Below are positions 28,489 to 37,587 of a DNA stretch of 64,000 bases, piece after piece. This DNA comes from Herbaspirillum sp. SJZ107. GTDB lineage: Bacteria > Pseudomonadota > Gammaproteobacteria > Burkholderiales > Burkholderiaceae_D. Position 1 is the first letter of the stretch, and every line of letters starts with the position of its first letter. Position numbers and translations under genes: made by a program. The notes under the pieces were generated by a model, which worked only from the letters and a program-made list of their open reading frames with translations, ran no database searches and was not told the origin of the DNA. The stretch is from contig NZ_VFNH01000001.1 in the NCBI RefSeq assembly GCF_006715485.1, forward strand, positions 1,736,001 through 1,800,000, written 5' to 3'.

Positions 28489-29123
28489 GGCAGGACTCCA
28501 ATCAGGTAAACATAGGTGAACACGCCGATCCAGATGACGTCCAGGAAGTGCCAGAACATCGACAGGCAGGTCAGGCGGCGGTAGTTGGCGCCGTTGATGC
28601 CGTGCTTGCCGAGCTGGAACATCAGCGTGATGAGCCACACGATACCGAAGGTCACGTGCAGGCCGTGGGTGCCGACCAGCGCGAAGAACGAGGTCAGGAA
28701 GCCCGAACGCCACGGGCCGAAGCCTTCGTGGATCAGGTGCGTGAACTCGTACAGTTCCAGGTACAGGAAGCAGGCACCCAGGATGCCGGTGATGCCCAGC
28801 CAGATCTGGGTCTTGCCCAGGTTCTTCTTCGCCGCGGCCAGCATGGCGAAGCCGTAGGTGATCGACGAGAACAGCAGGAAGCCCGTGTTCAGGGCCACCA
28901 GCGGCAGGTCGAAGATCTCGGCGCCCGACGGGCCGCCTGCGTAGTTGCGGCCGAGGACGGCATAGGTCGCGAACAGGCAGGCGAAGATCAGGCAGTCGCT
29001 CATCAGGTAGATCCAGAAACCGAGCAGCGTGCCCTGTTCCGGATGATGTTCGCGCACGAAGTAGCGCGAGCTTGCGTCGGCGCCGCGAACGGCGCCTGCA
29101 GTGGTTGCTTTGATATCAGACAT
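28485..29123 (-). CDS. cyoC: Cytochrome bo3 ubiquinol oxidase subunit III
   Basis: This 212-residue membrane subunit has five helices of the heme-copper oxidase subunit III family: [40 protein letters not shown], and [20 protein letters not shown]. It carries no metal and stabilises the complex. The gene overlaps cyoB by eight bases if the ATG of MSDIKATT is used; an ATG at 29129 is an alternative. It is immediately followed by cyoD. Confidence 0.93.
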   Translation of the reverse strand: MSDIKATTAGAVRGADASSRYFVREHHPEQGTLLGFWIYLMSDCLIFACLFATYAVLGRNYAGGPSGAEIFDLPLVALNTGFLLFSSITYGFAMLAAAKKNLGKTQIWLGITGILGACFLYLELYEFTHLIHEGFGPWRSGFLTSFFALVGTHGLHVTFGIVWLITLMFQLGKHGINGANYRRLTCLSMFWHFLDVIWIGVFTYVYLIGVLP

Positions 29124-31119
29124 GGGCATTCAGCAGTCGGGTATGGGCTTCTTCCGTACGTGCCACTTCTTCCGCAGGGATGTAGAAGTCGCGCTTGTAG
29201 TTAAAGGTGTGGTAGATGATCGCGGCGAGCATCGCGATGAACGATGCGCCCACCAGCAGCCACATGTGCCAGATGATGCCGAAGCCGACGCCGGCCGACA
29301 GCACGGCGATCACGAAGCCGGCCCAGGTGTTCTTGGGCATGTGGATCGCGACGAAGTCGTTCAGCGGACGCTGGTAGCCGTTCTTCTTCATGTCGGCGAA
29401 GGTGTCGTTGTCGTACACCACCGGGGTGAAGGCGAAGTTGTAGTCAGGCGGCGGCGACGAGGTGGCCCACTCCAGGGTACGGCCATTCCACGGGTCGCCG
29501 GTCACGTCGCGCAGTGCCTTGCGGTTCATGATCGAGACGACGAACTGCATCAGCATGCAGCCGATACCGGCGGCGATCATCAGGGTGCCGAACAGCGAAA
29601 CCTGGAACAGCCAGTGGATCGACGGGTCTTCGAAGTGGCTCATGCGGCGGGTGACGCCCATGAAGCCCAGCACGTACGGCGGGATGAAGGCGAACCAGAA
29701 GCCGATCGACCACAGCCAGAAGGAGCGCACGCCCCACTTCTTGTCCAGCTTGAAGCCGAACATCTTCGGCCACCAGTAGTTCACGCCGGCGAACAGGCCG
29801 AACAGCACGCCGCCGATGATCACGTTGTGGAAGTGAGCGATCAGGAACAGCGAGTTGTGCAGCACGAAGTCGGCTGCCGGCACCGCCAGCATCACGCCGG
29901 TCATGCCGCCGATGGTGAAGGTGATCATGAACGAGATGGTCCACATCATCGGCAGTTCATAGCGGATGCGGCCCTTGTACATGGTGAACAGCCAGTTGAA
30001 CAGCTTGGCACCGGTCGGGATCGAGATGATCATCGTGGTGATGCCGAAGAACGAGTTCACGCTCGCGCCCGAGCCCATCGTGAAGAAGTGGTGCAGCCAC
30101 ACGAGGTAGGACAGGACCATGATGACGGTGGTCGCGTACACCATCGAGGTGTAGCCGAACAGGCGCTTGTTGCAGAAGGTCGGGACGACTTCGGAGAAGA
30201 TACCGAAGGCCGGCAGAATCAGGATGTAGACCTCGGGGTGGCCCCAGATCCAGATCAGATTCACGTACATCATGGCGTTGCCGCCCAGTTCATTGGTGAA
30301 GAAGTGGGTGTCGAACAGACGGTCCAGGCCCAGCATCGCCAGCACGGCGGTCAGGATCGGGAAGGCCATCACGATCAGGATGTTGGTGCACAGTGCGGTC
30401 CAGGTGAAGACCGGCATCTTCATCAGGCCCATGCCCGGCGCGCGCATCTTGACGATGGTGACGACCAGGTTCACGCCCGACAGCAGCGTGCCGACACCGG
30501 CGATCTGCAGCGACCATATGTAATAGTCGACCCCGACATCAGGACTCGCCAGGATACCGGACAGCGGCGGGAAGGCCAGCCAGCCGGTGCGGGCGAATTC
30601 GCCGACGAACAGCGAAGCCATCACCAGGGCGGCGCCCATCGCGGTCATCCAGAACGAGAAGTTGTTCAGGAACGGGAAGGCCACGTCGCGCGCGCCGATC
30701 TGCAGCGGCACGATGTAGTTCATCAGGCCGGTGATCAGGGGCATCGCCACGAAGAAGATCATGATCACGCCGTGGGCGGTGAAGACCTGGTCGTAGTGAT
30801 GCGGCGGCAGGAAGCCGTGCGAATCGCCGAACGAGAACGCCTGCTGGGCGCGCATCATCAGGGCGTCGGCGAAGCCGCGCAGGAACATGACGAGACCGAG
30901 GATCATGTACATGATGCCGATCTTCTTGTGGTCGATACTGGTGAACCAGTCCCTCCACAGGTAGCCCCAAAGCTTGAACTTGGTAATGGCGGCCAGGACG
31001 ACGATGCCGCCCAGGATCACCGCGATGAAGGTACTGATCAGGATCGGCTCATGGTAGGGAATCGCTTCCCAGCTGAGCCGACCGAAGATCAACTTTGCTA
31101 AGTCAAATTGGTCGTTCAT
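29116..31119 (-). CDS. cyoB: Cytochrome bo3 ubiquinol oxidase subunit I
   Basis: This 667-residue catalytic subunit of the heme-copper quinol oxidase reduces oxygen to water and pumps protons. Visible marks include [16 protein letters not shown] (low-spin heme ligand), [15 protein letters not shown] (Cu_B ligand and cross-linked tyrosine), and [10 protein letters not shown] (heme ligands). The K- and D-channel elements are present in the length expected. I chose the ATG of MNDQFDLAK at 31119, which lies five bases after the cyoA stop, over an upstream in-frame ATG. It is translated with cyoA and cyoC from one mRNA. Confidence 0.95.
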   Translation of the reverse strand: MNDQFDLAKLIFGRLSWEAIPYHEPILISTFIAVILGGIVVLAAITKFKLWGYLWRDWFTSIDHKKIGIMYMILGLVMFLRGFADALMMRAQQAFSFGDSHGFLPPHHYDQVFTAHGVIMIFFVAMPLITGLMNYIVPLQIGARDVAFPFLNNFSFWMTAMGAALVMASLFVGEFARTGWLAFPPLSGILASPDVGVDYYIWSLQIAGVGTLLSGVNLVVTIVKMRAPGMGLMKMPVFTWTALCTNILIVMAFPILTAVLAMLGLDRLFDTHFFTNELGGNAMMYVNLIWIWGHPEVYILILPAFGIFSEVVPTFCNKRLFGYTSMVYATTVIMVLSYLVWLHHFFTMGSGASVNSFFGITTMIISIPTGAKLFNWLFTMYKGRIRYELPMMWTISFMITFTIGGMTGVMLAVPAADFVLHNSLFLIAHFHNVIIGGVLFGLFAGVNYWWPKMFGFKLDKKWGVRSFWLWSIGFWFAFIPPYVLGFMGVTRRMSHFEDPSIHWLFQVSLFGTLMIAAGIGCMLMQFVVSIMNRKALRDVTGDPWNGRTLEWATSSPPPDYNFAFTPVVYDNDTFADMKKNGYQRPLNDFVAIHMPKNTWAGFVIAVLSAGVGFGIIWHMWLLVGASFIAMLAAIIYHTFNYKRDFYIPAEEVARTEEAHTRLLNAHV

Positions 31120-31124
31120 TGTGA

Positions 31125-32144
31125 TTACTTCTTCTTCACAGTTTCGTTGGGCGTGGTGCATACCTCGCCGTTGGCCTGGGCCAGGCGGGTTGCCGCGGCT
31201 TGCGGCATGCGGGCCATGGCCATCTCATGCGACTTGCGCGCATCGTCCATCATCATCTTGTCCATGCAGACGACGCCGTCGACGACGCAGCGGTTCAGGA
31301 CGCGATAGAACAGGTCGCCGTCGACGCCGGCGTAGCGGCGCACCGGATCCTTGATGGACGGCTTCTCGAGCGTCAGGTAGTTGGCGCGGTCGAGGTTGCC
31401 GCCGCCGGCTTTCACCGACTGCACCCAGCCGTCGAAATCGCCCTGGGCGACGCCGCGGTAGGCGAACTTCATGTCCGAATAGCCTGCGCCGCTGTAGTTC
31501 GACGAGATGCCGAAGGACGTGACCGGCTTGTTCTGGACGGCGTTCAGCGTGGTTTCCATGCCCGGCATCGCGTAGATCATGCCGGCCAGTTCAGGAACGT
31601 AAAACGCGTTCATGACCGAGGTCGCGCTGATCTTGAAGCGCACCGGCACGTCGACCGGCACCACCAGTTCGTTGACCGTCGCGATGCCCTGCTCCGGATA
31701 GATGAACAGCCACTTCCAGTCCATCGCGACGACCTGCACCACCAGCGGCTTGGTCGATGCCGGGATCGGACGGCCGGCGTCCAGGCGGTCGAGCGGACGG
31801 TAGGGGTCGAGCTTGTGGGTGGTAATCCAGGTGATCAGGCCCAGCACGATGATGATCAGGAGCGGTGCGCCCCAGATGACCAGTTCGAGCTTGGTCGAGT
31901 GATCCCAGTCGGGTTCGTAGGCGGCCTCGGTATTGCTCGCGCGGTACTTGCGGGCAAAGTAGATGACCAGGAAGATCACCGGGACGATAATCAACAGCAT
32001 CAACAACACCGAAACGACGATGAGCTGTGCCTGCTGTGCAGCGATGTCACCGGACGGGTTCAGCACCACCGTGTTACAGCCGGAAAGCAGCGCTGCAGCC
32101 AACGGGGCGAGGAACAGTCCTCGACGGAGGGTTTTAGGAATCAT
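31125..32144 (-). CDS. cyoA: Cytochrome bo3 ubiquinol oxidase subunit II
   Basis: This 339-residue lipoprotein has lipobox LSGC (Cys23) and two membrane helices (residues about 40-65 and 95-115), then the periplasmic cupredoxin-like domain ([40 protein letters not shown]). As in all quinol oxidases it lacks the copper-A ligands of cytochrome oxidases. It is the first gene of the cyoABCD-surf1-regBA operon. The C-terminal segment is longer than in E. coli and ends with [18 protein letters not shown] and a lysine-rich tip. Confidence 0.93.
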   Translation of the reverse strand: MIPKTLRRGLFLAPLAAALLSGCNTVVLNPSGDIAAQQAQLIVVSVLLMLLIIVPVIFLVIYFARKYRASNTEAAYEPDWDHSTKLELVIWGAPLLIIIVLGLITWITTHKLDPYRPLDRLDAGRPIPASTKPLVVQVVAMDWKWLFIYPEQGIATVNELVVPVDVPVRFKISATSVMNAFYVPELAGMIYAMPGMETTLNAVQNKPVTSFGISSNYSGAGYSDMKFAYRGVAQGDFDGWVQSVKAGGGNLDRANYLTLEKPSIKDPVRRYAGVDGDLFYRVLNRCVVDGVVCMDKMMMDDARKSHEMAMARMPQAAATRLAQANGEVCTTPNETVKKK

Positions 32145-32156
32145 GCTTGTGTTTTA

Positions 32157-32190
32157 CGTTACATGGGAAAGATAACATGATAATGTAACG
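32157..32190. promoter_or_regulatory. Inverted repeat upstream of cyoA
   Basis: A perfect 8-bp inverted repeat (CGTTACAT, 18-base spacer, ATGTAACG) begins 13 bases before the cyoA ATG. It lies in the A/T-richer gap between cyoA and a divergent transporter and could be a regulator site. The half-site GCGTTACAT also occurs upstream of the Kef-type antiporter. The factor is unknown. Confidence 0.45.
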
Positions 32191-32327
32191 CCATCGGTGC
32201 ACGTTTGGCGATTGGACGTTTTGTCCCACCCGTTTTTGTCCACCCGTTTTTTACCGTTTCGCAGCCGTAGCAGTCGTAGTCTTTCCGAGCAAGTCCAAAC
32301 GCGCCGTTTGACATGAGGAGACGAAAT

Positions 32328-33674
32328 ATGCAGAGCACGAACACCACGTACGGCGACGCAGGCGCCGCACCCATCACCAGCCCGCAAAGCGGCGCACGCA
32401 ACATCAACGCCCGCGACGGCCACGTCTCCCCCGGTGACATCGCAGTCGGCGTGGTCATCGGACGCGCCTCCGAGTATTTCGACTTCTTTGTATACGCGAT
32501 CGCCTCGGTGCTGGTATTCCCGGCGGTGTTCTTCCCGTTCGCCGACCGCCTCGAAGGCACCCTGTATTCGTTCGCCATCTTCGCCCTTGCCTATATTGCA
32601 CGTCCGATCGGCACCCTGGTCTTCATGTTCATCCAGCGCCATTTCAGCCGCGAAGTGAAGCTCACCATCGCCCTGTTCATGCTGGGCAGCGCCACCGTCG
32701 CCATTTCCTCGCTGCCGACCTACGCGCGCTGGGGCGAATGGTCGATCGTCGCACTGGCGGTCCTGCGCTGCGGCCAGGGCGCCGCGCTGGGCGGGTCCTG
32801 GGACGGCCTGCCTTCGCTGCTCGCGCTGAACGCGCCCGAGGGAAAACGCGGATGGTACGCCATGCTCGGTCAATTGGGAGCACCGGTGGGTTTCATCATC
32901 GCCGCCGGCATCTTCGCCTACATGATGACCCAGCTGTCGCAGGACGATTTCCTGGTCTGGGGCTGGCGTTTCCCGTTCTTCGTCGCCTTCGCGATCAACG
33001 TGGTCGCCCTGTTCGCCCGCCTGCGCCTGGTGTCCACCCACGACTACGTGCACCTGCTGGACGAGCACCAGCTCGACGCCGTGCCGGCGCGTGAAGTCTT
33101 CGGCAAGCAATGGACCACGATCGCCCTGGGCGCCCTCGCCGCCCTGGCCAGCTACGCGCTGTTCCACCTCGTGACCGTGTTCCCGCTGTCCTGGATCCAG
33201 CTGTACGACACCCGTTCGGTGGCCGACTTCCTGGTCGTCCAGATCTGGGGCGCGGGCGTCGCCATCCTCGGCGTGCTGGCCTCGGGCCTGATCGCCGACA
33301 GGTTCGGGCGCCGCAATACGCTCGGCACGCTGGCGATTCTGATCGCGATCTTCTCGTTCTTCGTGCCGACCCTGATCGATGGCGGCGTGTCGGGCCAGAA
33401 CACCTTCATCCTGCTCGGCTTCCTGCTGCTCGGCCTGTCGTACGGCCAGGCCGCGGGCGCCGTCACCTCGAACTTCCTGCCGCAGTACCGCTATACCGGC
33501 GCCGCCTTCACCTCCGACCTGGCCTGGCTGGTGGGCGCGGCCTTCGCGCCGCTGGTTGCCCTCGGCCTGGCTGCCAACTTCGGCCTCGGTTACGTCAGCC
33601 TGTACCTGCTGTCGGGTGCGGTCGGCTCGCTGGCGGCACTCAGCCTGAACCGCGCCCTGGAGATCAGGAACTGA
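32328..33674 (+). CDS. MFS transporter, MHS-like, divergent from the cyo operon
   Basis: This 448-residue permease has 12 helices of the major facilitator superfamily. The opening helix resembles MHS symporters (RASEYFDFFVYAIASVLVF), but the loop between helices 2 and 3 is FIQRHFSREVK and lacks the usual DRxGRR-type motif, whereas the second half keeps LIADRFGRRNTLG. The transport role and substrate are uncertain. The ATG at 32328 has a clear GAGGAG site seven bases upstream, and the upstream in-frame ATG lies inside that site. It is divergent from cyoA with a 183-base gap. A strong terminator follows. Confidence 0.82.
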   Translation: MQSTNTTYGDAGAAPITSPQSGARNINARDGHVSPGDIAVGVVIGRASEYFDFFVYAIASVLVFPAVFFPFADRLEGTLYSFAIFALAYIARPIGTLVFMFIQRHFSREVKLTIALFMLGSATVAISSLPTYARWGEWSIVALAVLRCGQGAALGGSWDGLPSLLALNAPEGKRGWYAMLGQLGAPVGFIIAAGIFAYMMTQLSQDDFLVWGWRFPFFVAFAINVVALFARLRLVSTHDYVHLLDEHQLDAVPAREVFGKQWTTIALGALAALASYALFHLVTVFPLSWIQLYDTRSVADFLVVQIWGAGVAILGVLASGLIADRFGRRNTLGTLAILIAIFSFFVPTLIDGGVSGQNTFILLGFLLLGLSYGQAAGAVTSNFLPQYRYTGAAFTSDLAWLVGAAFAPLVALGLAANFGLGYVSLYLLSGAVGSLAALSLNRALEIRN

Positions 33675-33698
33675 GCAGGCACTGAATCAGCAGAGCTT

Positions 33699-33729
33699 GA
33701 GCCCCGGTCGATACCGGGGCTTTTTTTTT
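33699..33729 (+). terminator. Rho-independent terminator after the MFS gene
   Basis: A stem GCCCCGGT / ACCGGGGC with a short loop is followed by nine T residues, beginning 25 bases after the stop codon. It is a textbook terminator. Confidence 0.92.
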
Positions 33730-33799
33730 GCTGCCCAGCCGTGCGCTGCGTCCGGGGCGGAGCCGCGATAATGAAGCCATCCAATGGATGGAGGCTGCC

Positions 33800-34372
33800 A
33801 TGCAGCGTCGCCGTCTTCTCATGCTCGGCCTTGCTTGCGCCCTGCCCGCCAGAGTGCCCGCCGGGGTGCCCTCAGCAGAACTCTGGCAGCGCCTGCAGGG
33901 CGGAGGACTCGTGCTGCTGGTCCGGCATGCCGCCACCGACCCGGGCATCGGCGATCCGCCCGGCTTCGCGCTGGCCCAGTGCCGCACCCAGCGTAACCTG
34001 TCCGCCAGCGGCCGGCGCGACGCCGAGGCGCTCGGCGCATTGGTCCGTGCCCACGGCGTTCCGGTCGGCCAGGTGTGGTCGAGCCGCTGGTGCCGCTGCC
34101 TCGATACCGCCCGCCTCGCCTTCGGCCGGGCCGAACCCGAACCGCTGCTCGATTCGCTGTTCCAGCAGGATGCCGGCCATGTCCGCGCCGCCACCGCCGC
34201 GCTGCGTGCGCGTCTGGCGGCTCCGCCAGCCGGTGCCAATACCGTGCTGGTCACGCACGACATCAATATCCGCGCCCTGGTCGACGAATCGGTCGCGTCC
34301 GGCGAAGTCCTGGTCCTGCGCCCCGCTCCGGGCCGTCTGGAAGTCCTCGGGCGCCTGTGGCGGCCTGGCTGA
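33800..34372 (+). CDS. Histidine phosphatase family protein
   Basis: This 190-residue protein starts with a signal-like sequence (MQRRRLLMLGLACALPARVPAG). The RHG-type catalytic histidine is in LLVRHAATDPG, and the supporting motifs SSRWCRCLDTARLAF and VLVTHDINI are present. It probably removes phosphate from a small molecule or sugar phosphate in the periplasm. The ATG at 33800 is preceded by GGAGG; an upstream in-frame start would add 24 residues without a signal. It is followed 27 bases later by a DUF6152 gene. Confidence 0.82.
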   Translation: MQRRRLLMLGLACALPARVPAGVPSAELWQRLQGGGLVLLVRHAATDPGIGDPPGFALAQCRTQRNLSASGRRDAEALGALVRAHGVPVGQVWSSRWCRCLDTARLAFGRAEPEPLLDSLFQQDAGHVRAATAALRARLAAPPAGANTVLVTHDINIRALVDESVASGEVLVLRPAPGRLEVLGRLWRPG

Positions 34373-34399
34373 TCCGCAATCTCACTCACGGGAGTCACC

Positions 34400-34750
34400 A
34401 TGAAACGCCGCCTGCTGCTCTCCGCCCTGCTCTCCACCCTGCTGGCCGGTACCGCCTGGGCCCACCATGGCTGGAGCGAGTACGACGACAAGAAGCCGCT
34501 CGAGCTCAAGGGCACCATCGAATCCTCGGGTTACCAGCAGCCGCATGGCTTCGTCGCGCTGAAGACCGCCGGCAAGACCTGGCACGTGGTCCTGGCGCCG
34601 CCGGGCCGCATGGACAACCGTGGCCTGGCCAGGGAGATGCTGGCCGCCGGCACCGCCGCCACCGTGTACGGCTATCCGCACCGCAGCAAGCCGGAGGAAT
34701 TGCGCGCCGAGCGCATCACGATCGCCGGCAAGACCACCGAGCTGCGCTGA
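34400..34750 (+). CDS. DUF6152 family protein
   Basis: This 116-residue protein has a signal peptide ending at TAWAHHGW and a compact beta domain (LELKGTIESSGYQQPHGFVAL, RMDNRGLAREML, YPHRSKPEELRAERITI). The pattern HHGWSEYD followed by PH and the late YPHR motif belongs to DUF6152, periplasmic proteins of unknown function. It lies two bases before a DUF6644 membrane gene that begins with GTG, so the pair is co-transcribed and co-translated. Confidence 0.83.
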   Translation: MKRRLLLSALLSTLLAGTAWAHHGWSEYDDKKPLELKGTIESSGYQQPHGFVALKTAGKTWHVVLAPPGRMDNRGLAREMLAAGTAATVYGYPHRSKPEELRAERITIAGKTTELR

Positions 34751-34752
34751 CC

Positions 34753-35250
34753 GTGCTCGCGGGCGCGGCACCGGGCGGCCTGGCCGGCCTGGCGCAGTGG
34801 ATCGCGGCGACCGCCCCGGCCCAGGCCATGCGCACCAATGCCTGGCTGTACCCGGCGGTCGAGACCGTGCACATCGTCGGCTTCGTGCTGCTGGTGGGCG
34901 CGGTGGCGATGTTCGACCTGCGCGTGCTCGGGTTCGGGCGCGCGCTGCCGCCGCGCGAACTGGCGCGCCACCTGCTGCCGTGGTCGGCCGGCAGCTTGCT
35001 GCTGGTGGTGCCGAGCGGGCTGCTGCTGCTGTCGGCGCAGGCGGCTGACATGCTGCGCAATCCGGTGTTCCTGCTGAAGATGGTTCTGGTGGTGGTGGCC
35101 GGGCTGAATGCGCTGGCCTTTCACCTCGGGTCGTGGTGGCGCACCCGCGGCAGCGGCGCGCCGACGGTCGCGGCGCGCGTGAATGCGGCGCTGTCGCTGC
35201 TGTTCTGGGTGGCGGTGATTGCGTGCGCGCGCATGCTGGCTTACGTGTGA
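34753..35250 (+). CDS. DUF6644 family membrane protein
   Basis: This 165-residue protein is predicted to have four membrane helices. Family marks are the opening LAQWIAATAPAQAMRTNAWL, VETVHIVGFVLLVGAVAM, LARHLLPWSAG and FLLKMVLVVVAGLNALAFH. The start is a GTG two bases after the DUF6152 stop; there is no good ATG before the first helix. DUF6152 and DUF6644 genes often occur together, which supports a common function at the inner membrane or periplasm, still unknown. Confidence 0.78.
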   Translation: MLAGAAPGGLAGLAQWIAATAPAQAMRTNAWLYPAVETVHIVGFVLLVGAVAMFDLRVLGFGRALPPRELARHLLPWSAGSLLLVVPSGLLLLSAQAADMLRNPVFLLKMVLVVVAGLNALAFHLGSWWRTRGSGAPTVAARVNAALSLLFWVAVIACARMLAYV

Positions 35251-35263
35251 GCCTGTACGATGC

Positions 35264-35283
35264 GTGGACGGCGAGCCGTCCAC
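35264..35283. repeat. REP-like palindrome, family B
   Basis: An 8-bp stem GTGGACGG / CCGTCCAC with loop CGAG lies between the convergent DUF6644 and ZIP genes. The reverse-strand reading begins with AGGGTGGACGG, as does the element at 54433-54453. There is no T-run, so it is more like a REP element than a classic terminator. Confidence 0.6.
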
Positions 35284-35307
35284 CCTACAGCAAGCGCGCC
35301 ATTTGCA

Positions 35308-36222
35308 TCAGCCCAGCGCGGTATCGAGCACCGTCATCAGGATGAAGCCGAACACCAGTGCCCCGCTGGCCCAGGTGCCGTTGCCGTTTTCCTGCGACTC
35401 CGGCACCACGTCGTTGACGATCACGAACAGCATCGCCCCAGCAGCCGCCGCCAGCGCAAACGGCAGCAGGCCCGCCGAGACGCCGATCACGGCCACGCCG
35501 GCAGCCGCGGCGATCGGCTCGATCACGCCGGACAGCATGCCAAGCGCCGCCGACAGCACGCGGCCATAGCCGACCGTGCGCAGGGCCAGTGCCACCACCA
35601 GGCCTTCCGGGACGTCCTGGATCGAAATGCCGGTCGCCAGGGAGTTCGCCTTGGACAGGTCGATGCCGCCGTAGGCGACGCCGATCGCCAGGCCTTCCGG
35701 CAGGTTGTGCAGGGCCACCGCCCAGACGAACAGCCAGGCGCGCCGCATCGAGTGCGACAGGCGCGCATCCTCGGTGTCGAGGATGCCGTCGGTGCTGATG
35801 AAGCGGCCCATCAGCAGCAGCAGGGTGGCGCCGATCATGATGCCGGCACCGACGGTCAGGCTGGCGCCCCAGTTGCCGGCACCGGCCGCCTTGGAGGCGG
35901 CCAGCGCCGGGATCACCAGCGAGAACGCGGTCGCGCCGAGCATCACGCCGGCACCGAAGCCGAGGAAGCAGTCGTAGGTCCGTTTCGAGAAATTCTGGGA
36001 GAACAGGATCGGCAGCGTGCCGAGCGCGGTCGCGGCGGCGGCAGTACCGCCGCCCAGCAGCGCGGCGCGCAAATTCGGGGAGGCATGCGTGATCTGGTTG
36101 ACCAGGCCGGCGATCAGCAGCAGGCAGCCGAGCACGCAGATGAACATGCCGACCGCGCGGCGCGGGGTCGACAGGCGTGCAATGCCGCCCGCGGGCCGGG
36201 CTTTGTGCGCATGCGTTTCCAT
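35308..36222 (-). CDS. ZIP family metal transporter
   Basis: This 304-residue inner-membrane protein has about eight helices and the metal-site motif ALHNLPEGLAIGVAYG (HNxPEG) followed by SIQDVPEGLVVALAL, both typical of ZIP importers of zinc, iron or manganese. A first helix follows a short basic start (METHAHKARPAGG) containing histidines. It is distinct in sequence from the ZIP gene at 18262. The gene lies on the reverse strand, convergent with the DUF6644 gene and 113 bases past the Mn-catalase gene. Confidence 0.88.
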   Translation of the reverse strand: METHAHKARPAGGIARLSTPRRAVGMFICVLGCLLLIAGLVNQITHASPNLRAALLGGGTAAAATALGTLPILFSQNFSKRTYDCFLGFGAGVMLGATAFSLVIPALAASKAAGAGNWGASLTVGAGIMIGATLLLLMGRFISTDGILDTEDARLSHSMRRAWLFVWAVALHNLPEGLAIGVAYGGIDLSKANSLATGISIQDVPEGLVVALALRTVGYGRVLSAALGMLSGVIEPIAAAAGVAVIGVSAGLLPFALAAAAGAMLFVIVNDVVPESQENGNGTWASGALVFGFILMTVLDTALG

Positions 36223-36335
36223 ATTGATATCCTAAACGAAAAACAGCGCCGCACAGCACGAGGCTGCGCGGCGCCGGTTGCCGATGCGAAGCCGCGTCCT
36301 GCGGGCATTCGCATCGTGACTGGCGTGCCGCGACC

Positions 36336-37271
36336 TTATTTCGGGGCGCCCGGGCTCGGGATCGCGCCCGGTTGCACGGTCAGGCCGTCGGCGGTGGTCT
36401 GGTTGCCCATGCCCAGTTCGGCGCCGGTCGGCGGATCGACAGCCGGATTCGACATGGTGCGCTCGGCAAACGCCTTGAGGATGTCGATGTCTTTCGCCGG
36501 CAGCTTGACCTCGGCTTCGCCGGTGCCGCCATCGACTGCCATCTGCTTCTCGCGGTCGGTGACGAATTCCCACTGCTCGCCCTGGTTCCACGAACCGCGC
36601 ATTTCGCCCGGGCCCTGGGACATGTTGAAGTAGGTGTTGGAAAAACGCGGATCGACCGGCATTTTCCCTGGCGGGAAGTTCGGGTTCATCGAGTACAGCG
36701 CTTTTTCGAAGGACTTCTGGTGCGCCACTTCGCGCGTCATCAGGAAGGTCAACGCTTCCTTGACGCCCGCATCGTCGGTACACGCAATCAGACGCTCGTA
36801 GACGATCTTGGCGCGGGCTTCGGCGGCAATGTTCGAACGCAGGTCGGCACTCGGCTCGCCGATGGTGTCGATGTAGGCCGCAGTCCAGGGCACGCCGGCC
36901 GAGTTGATCAGTGGGGTGCCGGCACCGTACAGGATCTGGGTGACGTGGCTGTCATTGCCGCCGCCGCTGATCTTGCGATACATCTCCGCTTCGGTATCGA
37001 CCGCTTCGGCCAGCTGGCCCTTGGCGCCCTTGTTCAGCATCGCGATGATGTGGCCGATGATTTCCAGGTGGCTCAGCTCCTCGGTGGCGATGTCGTAGAG
37101 CATGTCCTTGCGGCCCGGATCGTCTTCGCTGACGGCCTGGGTGAAGTAACGCATGGCGGCGGCCAGTTCGCCCTGCGGCCCGCCGAACTGTTCCAGCATC
37201 AGATTGGCCAGGCCCGGATTCGGTTCGCTGACGCGCACCGTGTACTGCAAGCGTTTGTTGTGTGCAAACAT
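36336..37271 (-). CDS. Manganese catalase family protein
   Basis: This 311-residue protein is a non-heme, di-manganese catalase. The metal ligands are visible in two EexxH-type helices: TEELSHLEIIGHI and REVAHQKSFEKAL, with further acidic ligands in FGGPQGELAAAM and NIAAEARAKIVYE. It breaks hydrogen peroxide down in the cytoplasm or in the spore-like stress state. The ATG of MFAHNKRLQ at 37271 has a perfect AGGAGG site; an in-frame start 93 bases upstream has none. The C-terminal tail is proline rich. It follows a 316-base regulatory gap shared with the acetyltransferase gene. Confidence 0.92.
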   Translation of the reverse strand: MFAHNKRLQYTVRVSEPNPGLANLMLEQFGGPQGELAAAMRYFTQAVSEDDPGRKDMLYDIATEELSHLEIIGHIIAMLNKGAKGQLAEAVDTEAEMYRKISGGGNDSHVTQILYGAGTPLINSAGVPWTAAYIDTIGEPSADLRSNIAAEARAKIVYERLIACTDDAGVKEALTFLMTREVAHQKSFEKALYSMNPNFPPGKMPVDPRFSNTYFNMSQGPGEMRGSWNQGEQWEFVTDREKQMAVDGGTGEAEVKLPAKDIDILKAFAERTMSNPAVDPPTGAELGMGNQTTADGLTVQPGAIPSPGAPK

Positions 37272-37587
37272 GCGTAGTCCTCCTAGATAGTTGTGTATCA
37301 GAAACGTCCTGCGGACATACTCCTGATTCGGGGGTGTGGTCACACTTGCCTTGTGACTAACCATGGACCCATCATCGCAGGCTGAGGATTTGTCGGAATC
37401 GGAGCGTTTGCCGTGTCTGTGTAGGACAAAAGACGACAGCCTGTCGAGCTAGCTTGATAGCAATGTTATGATGCAACTTTTCGAGCCGATAGTTTTTGAC
37501 AATAACTCTAATAGCCTTTTCTAGCGGCTTACCTTGAGGTGTAATAGACTCGTTTAATTGAATTTTTTCCCTTCTGGAAAGTGAACG
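37272..37587. other. A/T-richer intergenic region between divergent Mn-catalase and acetyltransferase genes
   Basis: This 316-base gap is visibly poorer in G+C than the genes around it, especially about 37440-37587, and must hold the promoters of both divergent genes. A TTGACA lies at 37496-37501 but has no good partner at the expected spacing. A reverse-strand reading frame of about 65 codons (37372 to about 37580) has no ATG and I do not call it a gene. No other clear element was found. Confidence 0.5.

Noticed and set aside
29101-31101. 666-codon forward frame opposite cyoB, rich in His, Asp and Gln
   Set aside because: It is the antisense of hydrophobic membrane codons, which gives His/Asp/Gln-rich strings; cyoB is unmistakable.
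37496-37524. TTGACA with a possible -10 upstream of the acetyltransferase gene
   Set aside because: The only hexamers at 16-18 base spacing match the -10 consensus poorly.
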